A DNA stretch of 64,000 nt. It comes from CAMAUF01 sp046152925. GTDB taxonomy: Bacteria > Chloroflexota > Dehalococcoidia > Tepidiformales > Tepidiformaceae. The notes beneath the pieces were generated by a model that saw only the letters and a program-made list of their open reading frames with translations, was not told the DNA's origin and made no database searches. Of this stretch, positions 33,273-41,473 are shown piece after piece. Both the position numbers and the translations under genes were made by a program. The first letter of the stretch is position 1. The number at the start of each line of letters is the position of its first letter. The stretch is taken from the NCBI GenBank assembly GCA_046152925.1, contig JBJXFX010000159.1, positions 1 to 64,000 on the forward strand. The letters run 5' to 3'.

Positions 33273-34667
33273 ATGCCGTATACGCCCGCTCATGTGATCG
33301 CTGATGAGGTCCGGCTGGGACGGCGGAGCGCGCTGGCGACGCTTGAAGAACACCTTGCGGCGATTGCGGCGAAGAACGGCGCGCTGAACGCCTTCGTCTA
33401 CCTCAACCCCGAAGCCGCGCGCGAACAGGCGCGGGGAATTGACGCGCGGGTCGCGAATGGCGAGGACCCGGGGCCGCTGGCGGGCGTGCCGATCGGCGTG
33501 AAGGACCTCGAAGACGTCGGCGGCTGGCCGACGACGAACGGCTCGCGGGCCTACAAAGAGAACGTTGCGGGGCGGGACTCGGTCCAAGTGGCGCGGCTGC
33601 GAGCCGCTGGCGCCGTGATCGTGGGCAAGACGAACACGCCGGAGTTCGGCTACAAGGGGTATACCGAGAACCAACTCTTCGGGCCGACGCGCAATCCGTG
33701 GAACCCCGCGCTCACGCCGGGAGGGTCCTCCGGGGGGAGCGCGGCGGCGGTGGCGGCGGGGATGACGCCGCTCGCGACTTCGTCGGACGGCGGCGGTTCG
33801 ATCCGGATCCCGGCTGCATTCTGTGGGATTTACGGCCTCAAGCCGACAAACGGACGCATCCCGTATGGCGACGCGACCTACCCGCACTGGGCGACACATG
33901 GCACGCGCGGGCCCGTGAGCCGTGACGTGCGCGATGCGGCGCGCTACCTCGATGTCGTCGCGGGGCCACACCCGGGCGACCTGCATGCGCTCGATGCGCC
34001 GGCGGGCGGGTATGAGGCCGCGGTGCTGCGGGGTGCGCCGCGAGTCCGCCGGGTCGCTTGGAGCAGGGACCTCGGCTACGCCGCGGTCGACCCAGAGGTG
34101 CAGGCGGTGGCGCGGGCGGGGGCCGAGGTGCTCGCCGCGGCCGTGGGTGCGGAGCTGGTGGAGGCGAACCCGGGCTTCGACAACCCGATGCCGACCTGGT
34201 TCACGCTGGGGGCGCCGGGCGATGTCGCGATGGTCGCGCGCCTTTCAGACGCGCAGCGAGCGTTGCTCGAACCCGGTTTCCTGCGATTTGTTGAAGGGGC
34301 CAAGGGGATCACGGCGGCGCAGTATGCCGAAGCGCTGCAAGAGCGGCACATCCTTAACATCCTGATGAAGGACTTCTTCGAGGAGTACGACCTACTCCTG
34401 ACGCCGACGGTGGCGGCAAAGCCGTTCGTGGCCGAAGGGCCGCCGCCGACGGTGATCGGTGGGCGCGAGGCCGGTGCGGGCGGGTTCATCCCGTTCACGT
34501 TCCCGTTCAACGTGACCGGGCATCCGGGGGCGTCGTTGCCGGCGGGCTTCGACTCCGGAGGGATGCCGGTGGGGCTCCAGGTGGTCGGGCCGCGCTTCGC
34601 CGATGGGTTGGTGTTGCAGGTGAGCGCCGCGTTCGAGGCGGCGGCGCCGTGGCGGTTTCCGGGGTGA
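33273..34667 (+). CDS. Amidase (amidase-signature family)
   Basis: 464 aa hydrolase of C-N bonds. The Ser-cisSer-Lys triad is visible: Lys77 in GVPIGVKDLEDVGG, the cis-Ser in GGSSGGS (150-156) and nucleophile Ser176 in SSDGGGSIRIPAAFCGI. GGAGG lies 8-9 bases before the ATG. It is stand-alone, with no gatB or gatC beside it, so it is not taken as the tRNA amidotransferase A subunit. The substrate is unknown. Its upstream region abuts REP element f. Confidence 0.9.
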   Translation: MPYTPAHVIADEVRLGRRSALATLEEHLAAIAAKNGALNAFVYLNPEAAREQARGIDARVANGEDPGPLAGVPIGVKDLEDVGGWPTTNGSRAYKENVAGRDSVQVARLRAAGAVIVGKTNTPEFGYKGYTENQLFGPTRNPWNPALTPGGSSGGSAAAVAAGMTPLATSSDGGGSIRIPAAFCGIYGLKPTNGRIPYGDATYPHWATHGTRGPVSRDVRDAARYLDVVAGPHPGDLHALDAPAGGYEAAVLRGAPRVRRVAWSRDLGYAAVDPEVQAVARAGAEVLAAAVGAELVEANPGFDNPMPTWFTLGAPGDVAMVARLSDAQRALLEPGFLRFVEGAKGITAAQYAEALQERHILNILMKDFFEEYDLLLTPTVAAKPFVAEGPPPTVIGGREAGAGGFIPFTFPFNVTGHPGASLPAGFDSGGMPVGLQVVGPRFADGLVLQVSAAFEAAAPWRFPG

Positions 34668-34705
34668 TCGCCGTCCGTTAACGTGCCTTTCGGAAGGTGT
34701 GCGCC

Positions 34706-35404
34706 GTGCCGATGGTCCGCCCGCAGCCCCGCTTGGCGCCGTACCTCGCCGAAGGGCTTGGCACGTTCGCGCTCGTTTTTGCGGGGCCGGGCGCGGCGGC
34801 CGTGGATGCGAACTCGGGCGGCGCGGTGGGCGGCGTCGGGATTGGGATGTCGTTCGGCCTGATCGTGATGGTGATGATCTATTCGCTCGGGCACATCTCG
34901 GGCTGCCACATCAATCCAGCGGTGACGATCGCGTTTCGGGCGCTGGGGAGGATCACGACCGAGAAGGCCGTCGCCTACGTCGCGGCGCAGCTCATCGGGG
35001 CGAGCTTGGCGGGGCTCGCGATCGTCGCGATCCTCGGCCAGGAAGGGGACGCCGGCGCGACCGTCCCGCGGTTCGAGGGGGTCGACGCGGCCTTCTGGTC
35101 GGAGCTGATCCTCACGTTCTTCCTGATGTTCGTGATCCTCGCGGTCGCGACCGACGCGCGGGCCCAAGGGGCCTTCGCCGCGATCGCGATCGGCGGCTAC
35201 GTGGGCTTCGCGGCGACCGGCTGGGGCCCGATCGCCAACGCGTCGATGAACCCGGCCCGCACGTTTGGGCCCGGGCTTGCCGCGAACGTTTGGGATCACC
35301 AATGGGTGTATTGGGTCGCTCCGGTGGCTGGCGCGCTGCTCGCGGCGCTCGTTTATGAGCTGTTGCGCGAACCGCACACGCCGGGGATCGAAGGCGAACG
35401 GTGA
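34706..35404 (+). CDS. aqpS: Aquaporin / aquaglyceroporin, probably arsenite channel
   Basis: Channel of the MIP family, 232 aa from GTG 34706 (GGAAGG 8 bases upstream); GTG 34697 and ATG 34712 are alternatives. Six membrane helices and both pore motifs are present: GCHINPAVTIAF and NASMNPARTFGP. The stop overlaps the arsC start (GTGA). In rhizobial ars operons an aquaglyceroporin in this position lets arsenite leave after reduction, replacing an ArsB pump. No arsB or acr3 is seen here, so that role fits. Confidence 0.85.
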   Translation: MPMVRPQPRLAPYLAEGLGTFALVFAGPGAAAVDANSGGAVGGVGIGMSFGLIVMVMIYSLGHISGCHINPAVTIAFRALGRITTEKAVAYVAAQLIGASLAGLAIVAILGQEGDAGATVPRFEGVDAAFWSELILTFFLMFVILAVATDARAQGAFAAIAIGGYVGFAATGWGPIANASMNPARTFGPGLAANVWDHQWVYWVAPVAGALLAALVYELLREPHTPGIEGER

Positions 35405-35817
35405 AAAGCGAACTGCCTGTCGTGCTGTTTGTCTGCGTCCATAACGCCGGCCGGTCGCAGATGGCGGCGGCGTTGCTCGAGCGCCGGGCGGGAGGTGCGT
35501 TGACCGTGCTTTCGGCTGGTTCGGCGCCCGTGGAGCGTGTGAACCCGGCCGCGGTCGCCGCGCTGGCCGAACTGGGGATCGACATCGCCAACGAGCGGCC
35601 GAAACTCCTGACCGACGCGGCGGCGCGGAGGGCGGACGTGGTGATCACGATGGGCTGTGGCGACGCCTGCCCGATGTATCCTGGCAAGCGCTACCTCGAT
35701 TGGGCCGTGGACGACCCCGCCGGCCGGCCACTCACTGAGGTGCGCGCCATTCGCGACCACATCGCCAGTTTGGTTGAGGATCTCGTCCGTGATTTCGGTA
35801 TCCGCCCCGCTGCGTGA
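35401..35817 (+). CDS. arsC: Arsenate reductase (low-molecular-weight phosphatase type)
   Basis: 138 aa. The P-loop FVCVHNAGRSQMA has nucleophile Cys12. GCGDACPMYPGKRYLDW holds Cys86 and Cys90, and the DD at 104-105 supplies the general acid. It reduces arsenate to arsenite with thioredoxin or a small thiol; the C-x3-C spacing differs from the staphylococcal enzyme, so the reductant is uncertain. GTG 35401 overlaps the aquaporin stop, and chrA starts inside its last 29 bases. Confidence 0.9.
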   Translation: MKSELPVVLFVCVHNAGRSQMAAALLERRAGGALTVLSAGSAPVERVNPAAVAALAELGIDIANERPKLLTDAAARRADVVITMGCGDACPMYPGKRYLDWAVDDPAGRPLTEVRAIRDHIASLVEDLVRDFGIRPAA

Positions 35818-37000
35818 GGTCGTGACCTACTTCCTTCGGCTGGGCTTCATCGCGTTCGGCGGGCCGGCCGCGCATGTCGCCTTGATGCGCCGCGAGCTGG
35901 TGGCCCAACGGAAGTGGGTCGACGACCAGGAGTTCGTCGACCTGCTCGGGGTCACGAACCTGATCCCCGGCCCGAATTCGACCGAGATGTCGATGCACCT
36001 TGGGGCGCTGCGGGCGGGGCGTTGGGGGCTTTGGCTGGGCGGGCTCGCTTTCATCCTCCCCGCGGTCGCGATCGTGTTGGCGCTGGCTTGGGGATACGTC
36101 CGTTACGGCGACCGGCCGGCTGTGGAAGGGCTGCTGTTCGGCGTCCAGCCGGTGGTGCTCGCGATCATCGTCCAAGCGATTTGGGGGCTGCGGAAGGCGG
36201 CCGTGAAAGGGCCGGCGACGCTGCTGGTCGTGCTGGGGGCTGTCGCGCTCGTAGCTGCTGGCGTTAACCAGCTTGTGGTCCTCTTGGGGGCGGGTGTTCT
36301 GTTGCTGGCGCTCTACGCCGCCCGCCGGGGGAGAGCGACGGGCGGCTGGCCAGCGGCCGTGGCCGCCGGATGGTCGCGTTTCGCCACAGTGGTGGAGCGA
36401 TTGACGGGGCTGAAGCTCGCGGTCGTGGGTTTTGGCGGCGTGACACCGGCCGTTTGGAGCGCCACGCCGGCCGGCTACAGCGCCATGGAGCTCTTTCTCG
36501 TCTTCCTCAAGATTGGTGGGTTGCTCTATGGCAGCGGCTACGTGCTCGTGTCGTTCATGCAGGCGGACTTGGTCGATGCCCGAGGCTGGCTGACGCAACA
36601 GGAGCTGCTCGACGCGATCGCCGTCGGGCAGTTCACGCCGGGGCCGCTGTTTTCGAGCGCGACCTTCGCCGGGTACGTGATCGATGGCTGGCGCGGCGCC
36701 GCGCTGGCGACGGCCGGGATTTTCTTGCCGTCGTTCGCGTTCGTGGCGATTACGCACCCGCTCGTGCCACGTCTGCGCCGGACGCCGTGGGCGGCGCCGT
36801 TTCTGGATGGGGTGAACGCCGCCGCGGTTGGCCTGATGGGCCTCGTGACCTTCGACCTCGCTCGAGAGGTGACGGGAGACGTGACTCAGGTGGCGATCTT
36901 GGCGGCGGCGGCCGTCGTGCTCGTGCGCTGGAGCCCGAACAGCGCCTTCTTGGTGCTTGGGGGCGCGCTGGCTGGGCTGCTCCATCGCGCGTTCATCTGA
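35789..37000 (+). CDS. chrA: Chromate transporter ChrA
   Basis: 403 aa with two homologous halves and about 10-12 helices. The family blocks FLRLGFIAFGGPAAHVALM and LGVTNLIPGPNSTEMSMHLG (half one), then LKIGGLLYGSGYVLVSFMQ and AIAVGQFTPGPLFSSATF (half two), are clear. GTG 35789 is used with GAGGA about 9 bases before it. It lies in the same operon as aqpS-arsC. It exports chromate in known members; sulfate is a possible natural ligand. Its end overlaps cca by 8 bases tail to tail. Confidence 0.92.
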   Translation: MISVSAPLREVVTYFLRLGFIAFGGPAAHVALMRRELVAQRKWVDDQEFVDLLGVTNLIPGPNSTEMSMHLGALRAGRWGLWLGGLAFILPAVAIVLALAWGYVRYGDRPAVEGLLFGVQPVVLAIIVQAIWGLRKAAVKGPATLLVVLGAVALVAAGVNQLVVLLGAGVLLLALYAARRGRATGGWPAAVAAGWSRFATVVERLTGLKLAVVGFGGVTPAVWSATPAGYSAMELFLVFLKIGGLLYGSGYVLVSFMQADLVDARGWLTQQELLDAIAVGQFTPGPLFSSATFAGYVIDGWRGAALATAGIFLPSFAFVAITHPLVPRLRRTPWAAPFLDGVNAAAVGLMGLVTFDLAREVTGDVTQVAILAAAAVVLVRWSPNSAFLVLGGALAGLLHRAFI

Positions 37001-38330
37001 GCATGCGGCGGGCGATTCGTTCGGCGGCCTCGCGGTCGCCGGGGCGGAGGTCGCCATCGAGGACGAGGGCGCTGAGCCGCTCCTTGATCGGGCGGATCCA
37101 GGGGCCCGGCTCTTTGTCGAAGAGGGCGACGAGGTCGTCGCCCGAGAGCGGGCTTTCGGCGCGAAGGGCGGCGGCCTCGGCCTCGGTGACTTCGAGGCAG
37201 AGGCGCTCCAGCCGGTCGTGGTACTCGGTGTCGTCGTAGGTGTGGCTCGCGTTGTCCGCGCGCTTGAGCGCGATGAGGTCGGCCCAGTGGCCTTCGCTTT
37301 TGGCGATGAAGCGGCGGAGGCTGCGGCGGTCGTCGAGGTTGGGACGGTCCATATGCCGCCGGACGAGGAGGGTGATCGTCCGCGCGTCCTGTTTGGCGAC
37401 CTTGAGCCGGGCGAGCAGCCCCTCGGCCAAGTCGGCCCCGACGGTGTCGTGCCGGTAGAACCCCCACTCACCGTTGTTTTTGGTGTGCCGGACGTAGGGC
37501 TTCCCGAGGTCGTGGAGGAGCGCGGCCCACCGGCGTACGCGGCCTTGCGGGCCTCCTGGACCGATCGCCGCGACGGTCGCGAGCGTGTGGCCCCAGACGT
37601 CGAACTGATGGAAGCGGTTCTGGGCGCATCCGGGCATGCCGGCGAGCTCGGGAAGGACGACGGCGAGCGCGCCGGTCGCCTCGAGGACATCGAGTCCGCG
37701 TGCTGGTGCGGGGCCCTGGAGGAGCTTATCGAGCTCGGCGGTGACCCGTTCCTGAGAGAGGGTCGCGAGGAGGGGGGCCGTGGCTTTCATGCCCGCGAGC
37801 GTCGCGTCTTCGATCGCAAAATCGAGTTGGCTCGCGAAACGGAGGCCCCGGAGGATGCGCAGGGGGTCTTCGCGGAAGCGGGCGGCGGGCTCGCCGACGG
37901 CGCGGATGAGGCCCGCCGCGAGGTCGGCAGCGCTGCCGAAGAGGTCCAGGACCTCGCCGGTGGCGGCGTTGCGGGCGAGCGCGTTGATCGTGAAATCACG
38001 GCGGGCGAGGTCTTCTTCGATCGTCTGGCCAAAGCGGACATCTGGCCAGCGCGTCCCAGCCTCGTAGGAGTCGCCCCGGAAGGTGGTGACCTCGCTCCAG
38101 AGGCCGTCGAGCCTGACGCCGATCGTCCCGAAGCGCTTGCCGACGGTGACGACATGGCGGCCGAGCGAGCGGGCGAGCTCTTCGACGACGTCGGGGAGGG
38201 CGTCGGTCGCGAAGTCTTCGTCGTGGCCGCCGAGGCGGAGGAGCTCATCGCGGAGCGCGCCGCCAACCGTCCAGAGCTGGTATCCGGCGGCCGTGATCGC
38301 GGCGACGAACAGGGTGCGCTCGGCGTTCAT
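36993..38330 (-). CDS. cca: CCA tRNA nucleotidyltransferase / poly(A) polymerase family
   Basis: 445 aa class II nucleotidyltransferase for tRNA 3-prime ends or RNA tails. It shows GGALRDELL at 23-31, the metal acids Asp37 and Asp39 (HDEDFATDA), the RRDFTINALA block and the RFREDPLRILRGLRFA neck region. A C-terminal HD domain is present (WAALLHDLGKPYVRHT). The Nudix gene upstream overlaps its ATG by four bases. Sequence does not separate CCA-adding from poly(A) function. Confidence 0.9.
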   Translation of the reverse strand: MNAERTLFVAAITAAGYQLWTVGGALRDELLRLGGHDEDFATDALPDVVEELARSLGRHVVTVGKRFGTIGVRLDGLWSEVTTFRGDSYEAGTRWPDVRFGQTIEEDLARRDFTINALARNAATGEVLDLFGSAADLAAGLIRAVGEPAARFREDPLRILRGLRFASQLDFAIEDATLAGMKATAPLLATLSQERVTAELDKLLQGPAPARGLDVLEATGALAVVLPELAGMPGCAQNRFHQFDVWGHTLATVAAIGPGGPQGRVRRWAALLHDLGKPYVRHTKNNGEWGFYRHDTVGADLAEGLLARLKVAKQDARTITLLVRRHMDRPNLDDRRSLRRFIAKSEGHWADLIALKRADNASHTYDDTEYHDRLERLCLEVTEAEAAALRAESPLSGDDLVALFDKEPGPWIRPIKERLSALVLDGDLRPGDREAAERIARRMLR

Positions 38331-38803
38331 CGCTCGTCTTCGGGGGGCTCGCCACGGGCGCGTGCCGCGGCGCGGATCGTCCGGGCGACTTCGCTCGCGA
38401 GCACGATGGCGGCGTGCGGGATGGCGCGCGCCGCCAAGGTCTCGGGGTCGAGGAAGCGGGCAATGAAGGCCTCCGGGGTGTACCAGCGGGCGACGACGTG
38501 CTCGTCGTTGAGGGCGGGTTCGGCTCCGTCGGGGCAGCGGGCGTTATAGACGAGCGTGTGGGCGGTGGCGCCGTCGTGGTCGTAGGACATGACGTCGGCG
38601 ATTGCCAAGGCATCGGGTTCGACGACGATCCCGGTTTCCTCGCGAAGCTCGCGCGCGGCTGCTTGGGCGGGGCGTTCGCCGGGCTCGACGTGGCCGCCGG
38701 GCAAGAACCAGCCACCGGAGGCAAACCCGCCGGAACGCTTCATTACAAGGATTTCGGCGCCGCGCCAGAGGGCGACGGACGCGCTGAGCTCGAAGCCGTC
38801 CAT
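38327..38803 (-). CDS. Nudix hydrolase
   Basis: 158 aa from ATG 38803. The Nudix box GGHVEPGERPAQAAARELRE continues to ETGIV with all conserved Gly and Glu positions. It hydrolyses a nucleoside diphosphate linked to another moiety; the substrate is not visible. A TACACT box ends 6 bases before the ATG, so the mRNA is probably leaderless. The stop overlaps the cca start (ATGA). Confidence 0.9.
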   Translation of the reverse strand: MDGFELSASVALWRGAEILVMKRSGGFASGGWFLPGGHVEPGERPAQAAARELREETGIVVEPDALAIADVMSYDHDGATAHTLVYNARCPDGAEPALNDEHVVARWYTPEAFIARFLDPETLAARAIPHAAIVLASEVARTIRAAARARGEPPEDER

Positions 38804-38809
38804 CGCAAG

Positions 38810-38815
38810 AGTGTA
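38810..38815 (-). promoter_or_regulatory. -10 box of the Nudix-cca operon (leaderless architecture)
   Basis: TACACT on the minus strand ends exactly 6 bases before the ATG. No -35 is seen. Confidence 0.5.
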
Positions 38816-38904
38816 CGTCACGGGGGTGCGAATCCGCGGCTGACCCCTGTTCGCCACTCGGACGGCGGTCGATCCGTATGACAAGACACTGCGGGTAGAA
38901 GCCG

Positions 38905-39702
38905 ATGAAACTGACTAAAGCAAAGGCAGAGGCGCCCAAGGCGGGTGCTTCACGGTTCACCAACTTGGCTCCGGTGCAGCGGTTCAAGGGTGAGTTCTTC
39001 ATCCTCGGGCTCGCCATCGCTGTTGGCGTGTTGGCCGTCTTCGGCCCCATGGCCGCGTTCTATGTGACGATCACGCTGGCGCTGCTCCAGGTGTACCTGC
39101 TCCGCAATCAACGATTGACGGCGGAGAGCGCTTCAACGGAGCTGAAGAAGGCCCAGGCGGAGAGCCAGGCGTGGGAGGCCACCGCCAACCAGTTCATGAA
39201 CGAGCTCTCGTCACTCAAAACGCAGGCTTCGATGCAAGACGCTGAGACCGGGCTCGGGAACGTCCGCCAGTTTGAGGCGGACTTCGGCAAGCAGGTGGCG
39301 CGCAACCACCGCAAGGATGAACCGTTCTCCGTCTTGCTACTTCAGGTGCGCGACACCGACCACCCGGACCTCGAACTTGATGCTGAGGCCCTGAGCGCGT
39401 CTGCGGAGCACCTCGCGGACAGCACGCGAGCCGAAGACACGATCTGCCGCGTCGCGCGCCGCGGGTTCGCGATCATCCTGGAGAATTGCGACCGTCGCGG
39501 GGCGGAGGCGTACTTTGAGCGCTGCCGCCGCCGTTTCGACGAGTTGCCGGTGAACAGCCACGGCCGCGACCTGGTCGTCTCGTTGGCGGGCGGCGTGGCC
39601 GAATACGACCCAGCGATGACGGACTTCCAGGGCATCCTGCGGGCAGCGGCGCAAAACCTGCATGCTCGCGGCCGGATGCGGACGCAGGTGCGGAGCGCAT
39701 AG
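38905..39702 (+). CDS. Membrane protein with degenerate GGDEF domain
   Basis: 265 aa. Two membrane helices (about 30-66) are followed by a helical segment rich in Ala, Glu and Gln (72-108) and a GGDEF-like domain (112-260) starting DAETGLGNVRQFEADFG. The signature loop reads ARRGF (184-188) in place of GGDEF, and the metal Asp region lacks the usual LDxDxFK. It should not make cyclic-di-GMP. It may act as a dimerising scaffold or nucleotide-binding sensor. Confidence 0.75.
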   Translation: MKLTKAKAEAPKAGASRFTNLAPVQRFKGEFFILGLAIAVGVLAVFGPMAAFYVTITLALLQVYLLRNQRLTAESASTELKKAQAESQAWEATANQFMNELSSLKTQASMQDAETGLGNVRQFEADFGKQVARNHRKDEPFSVLLLQVRDTDHPDLELDAEALSASAEHLADSTRAEDTICRVARRGFAIILENCDRRGAEAYFERCRRRFDELPVNSHGRDLVVSLAGGVAEYDPAMTDFQGILRAAAQNLHARGRMRTQVRSA

Positions 39703-39740
39703 CGATTCCGCAGGCCGGCACTATTTGCGGGCGCGGCGTT

Positions 39741-39922
39741 GCCTCAGAGCCCGGAACGGCAGTGACGGGGCCGTGCCGACGCACGCGTGCGGCCGGCGAG
39801 GCGGCCCGGTTCAGAGAACGCTACCGGTTGTGCGTACCACCGGAAGAAATCGCGGCCCCGTCGCTCATCCGCTCCGGGCTCTGATTGGCCGGAGCGCGGG
39901 CCCCCGTGACTGGGGGCCTTTT
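39741..39922 (+). ncRNA. Candidate structured ncRNA of unknown class
   Basis: The spacer between two convergent genes folds strongly. TCAGAGCCCGGA (39744-39755) pairs perfectly with TCCGGGCTCTGA (39873-39884). Inside it, 39761-39773 pairs over 13 positions with 39853-39865 (one G-U). ACGCAC (39779-39784) pairs with GTGCGT (39830-39835), and CCGGT (39806-39810) with ACCGG (39823-39827). A rho-independent terminator follows directly. The size recalls 6S RNA, but the open central bubble expected for 6S is not clear. SRP, RNase P and tmRNA motifs are not seen. Confidence 0.6.
39899..39922 (+). terminator. Rho-independent terminator of the candidate ncRNA
   Basis: GGCCCCC, loop GTGACT, GGGGGCC, then TTTT: a perfect 7-bp GC stem with a T-run on the plus strand. 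It is the only clear intrinsic terminator found in the window. Confidence 0.8.
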
Positions 39923-39939
39923 CGCGTGGCTCTGGGCGA

Positions 39940-40629
39940 CTAGGGGCGCTCCATCACGAACAGGCCGTGCCCAACCTCCCCGCGTTCGTAGGACCGGACC
40001 AACCCGGCGACGTGGTCGAGTTGGCGGAGGTAGCCGCGTTTGCTATAGCGCGCTTCGAACCAGGGCCGCCGCGCCACGAGCTCCGCCTCGACGCGCCGCC
40101 ACGTCTGGAGCGCCTCAAGATGGAGCGGCTTGTGGGCGGCGAGGCGCCAACCGAACTCGCCCAGCTCATCGAAGAAGGCTTCGACACCTCCGCGGACGTC
40201 CATGGGCGCCTCCGTGCAGAGGCAGAGCGTCGCGTTGGCCGCTGCGACGCGGCTGAGCTCGCGGAGCGGCAAGGCGCTTTCGAGCGACCACACGCTCTGG
40301 AAGGCAGCATCACTGAACGGCAGGCGCTGGGCGGCGGCGGTCATCCACGCGACCTTATCGCCGCCAGGCAGACCGCAGCCGGCTTCGAGGAATCCGGGGT
40401 TGAGGTCGACGGCGACGGCGCGCGCGCCGCACTCCGTTGCCGCTGTCCGGGCCGCGGCGCCCACGAACGCCCCGGCGTCGAGCATCCGGTGGCCTGGGGC
40501 GAGGCCGGCGCGGGCGAGGAGCCAGCGCGTCGCCCCCGCCCCGCCGACATGGTTGTGCTCGCCGAGGAGGTCCACCCACCAGGCGGGGTATTCCTCGCCG
40601 AGCCGGGCGAGGGCTGTTTCCGGCTTCAC
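39940..40629 (-). CDS. SAM-dependent methyltransferase
   Basis: 229 aa class I methyltransferase from GTG 40629. Motif I is HRMLDAGAFVGAAARTAAT, followed by AVAVDLNPGFLEAG (acidic strand 2 end) and the post-I region LPFSDAAFQSVWSLESAL, similar to ubiquinone/menaquinone and sterol-type small-molecule methyltransferases. GTGA overlap links it to the GNAT gene. The substrate is unknown. It is the last gene of the E2-like/lipB operon. Confidence 0.82.
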   Translation of the reverse strand: MKPETALARLGEEYPAWWVDLLGEHNHVGGAGATRWLLARAGLAPGHRMLDAGAFVGAAARTAATECGARAVAVDLNPGFLEAGCGLPGGDKVAWMTAAAQRLPFSDAAFQSVWSLESALPLRELSRVAAANATLCLCTEAPMDVRGGVEAFFDELGEFGWRLAAHKPLHLEALQTWRRVEAELVARRPWFEARYSKRGYLRQLDHVAGLVRSYERGEVGHGLFVMERP

Positions 40630-41435
40630 GGCCGCCGTTTCGCGGGTTGGGGGTGGTAAAGGTAGGGGGTGCTGGTGGTCGCGGGTTCGAAGCCGAGCTG
40701 GCCATAGAGCGGCGCGCTGAGTTTGCTGGAATGGAGCAGGGCCCAGCGGCGACCTTCCCGATGGACGAGGGCCGCGGCCTGGGAGGCGAGCGCCAGCCCG
40801 ACGCCGATGCCGCGAGCTTCCGGCACGGTCGCGAGGTGGTAGATCGCCCCCGCCGGCCCATCGAGGAAGACCATGGCGGTGCCGACGGGGCGGCCCTCCC
40901 GCCAGGCAATCAGCAGCCGGAAGGCGCTCCCTGGCCCGATCCCGGTGCGCGCGTAGACGGACGCATGCCACCGGAACCCGGCCGAGAGGCCAATCGAGCG
41001 GGCGTAGGTCTGTTGCCAACTTTCGAGGCTGATTTCGTTCTCGACTTCGTACACCGCTAGACCATCGGGGCCCGGCACAGCGCGAAGCGCTTCCGGCGCC
41101 ACGGCCAACACGGGCGCGGCCGGTTCTTGCGCCTTCAAGCCCCAGTTGCTGAGGATCGTGGCGATCTCTGGGGGGTCGCTTGGCCGGAGGTGGATGAGAC
41201 ACGGGACTTTCCGGCCGCGGAACTGGCGGAGCACGCTCGCGAGCATGGCTTCGACATCGTCGCCGGGGCGAATGGCCGCGACGCCATTGAAGCCAGCGAC
41301 GGGGACGCCGGTGAGATACCAGCTGATCTGTCCGCCGGCGTGCCATTCGGACCCGGGGAGCGCCTTGGTCAGCGCGCTCAGGAACGCACGCGGGCTCTCA
41401 TCCGCGAGCTGCTGGAGGTCGTCGATGGCTGCCAC
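40626..41435 (-). CDS. GNAT-family N-acetyltransferase
   Basis: 269 aa from GTG 41435. The N-terminal half is divergent (a second, degenerate GNAT-like lobe). The C-terminal half shows the acetyl-CoA site as YHLATVPEARGIGVGLALAS (R/Q-x-x-G-x-A type) and a LLHSSKLSAPLYGQLGFEP ending typical of GNATs. TACAAT ends 6 bases before the GTG, so it may have its own leaderless transcript despite lying 38 bases after lipB. The acceptor is unknown. Confidence 0.82.
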   Translation of the reverse strand: MAAIDDLQQLADESPRAFLSALTKALPGSEWHAGGQISWYLTGVPVAGFNGVAAIRPGDDVEAMLASVLRQFRGRKVPCLIHLRPSDPPEIATILSNWGLKAQEPAAPVLAVAPEALRAVPGPDGLAVYEVENEISLESWQQTYARSIGLSAGFRWHASVYARTGIGPGSAFRLLIAWREGRPVGTAMVFLDGPAGAIYHLATVPEARGIGVGLALASQAAALVHREGRRWALLHSSKLSAPLYGQLGFEPATTSTPYLYHPQPAKRRP

Positions 41436-41441
41436 AGGCCG

Positions 41442-41447
41442 ATTGTA
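41442..41447 (-). promoter_or_regulatory. -10 box of the GNAT gene (leaderless architecture)
   Basis: TACAAT on the minus strand ends 6 bases before GTG 41435. Confidence 0.5.
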
Positions 41448-41473
41448 CGGCGGAAGGCCCAGTCCAGCGCGGG

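Noticed and set aside
33273..34667. GatA subunit of the tRNA amidotransferase
   Set aside because: It is far from gatB (59487-60968), lacks gatC nearby and is near the REP region; a general amidase is the safer call.
35732..37690. 652-codon open frame on the minus strand
   Set aside because: Antisense to chrA and in another frame through cca; Pro/Arg/Ser-rich with no domain.
39741..39922. 6S RNA or SRP RNA
   Set aside because: Length is right for 6S, but stems are nearly continuous without a large central bubble, and the SRP apical GGAA-loop motif context is absent. Left unassigned.
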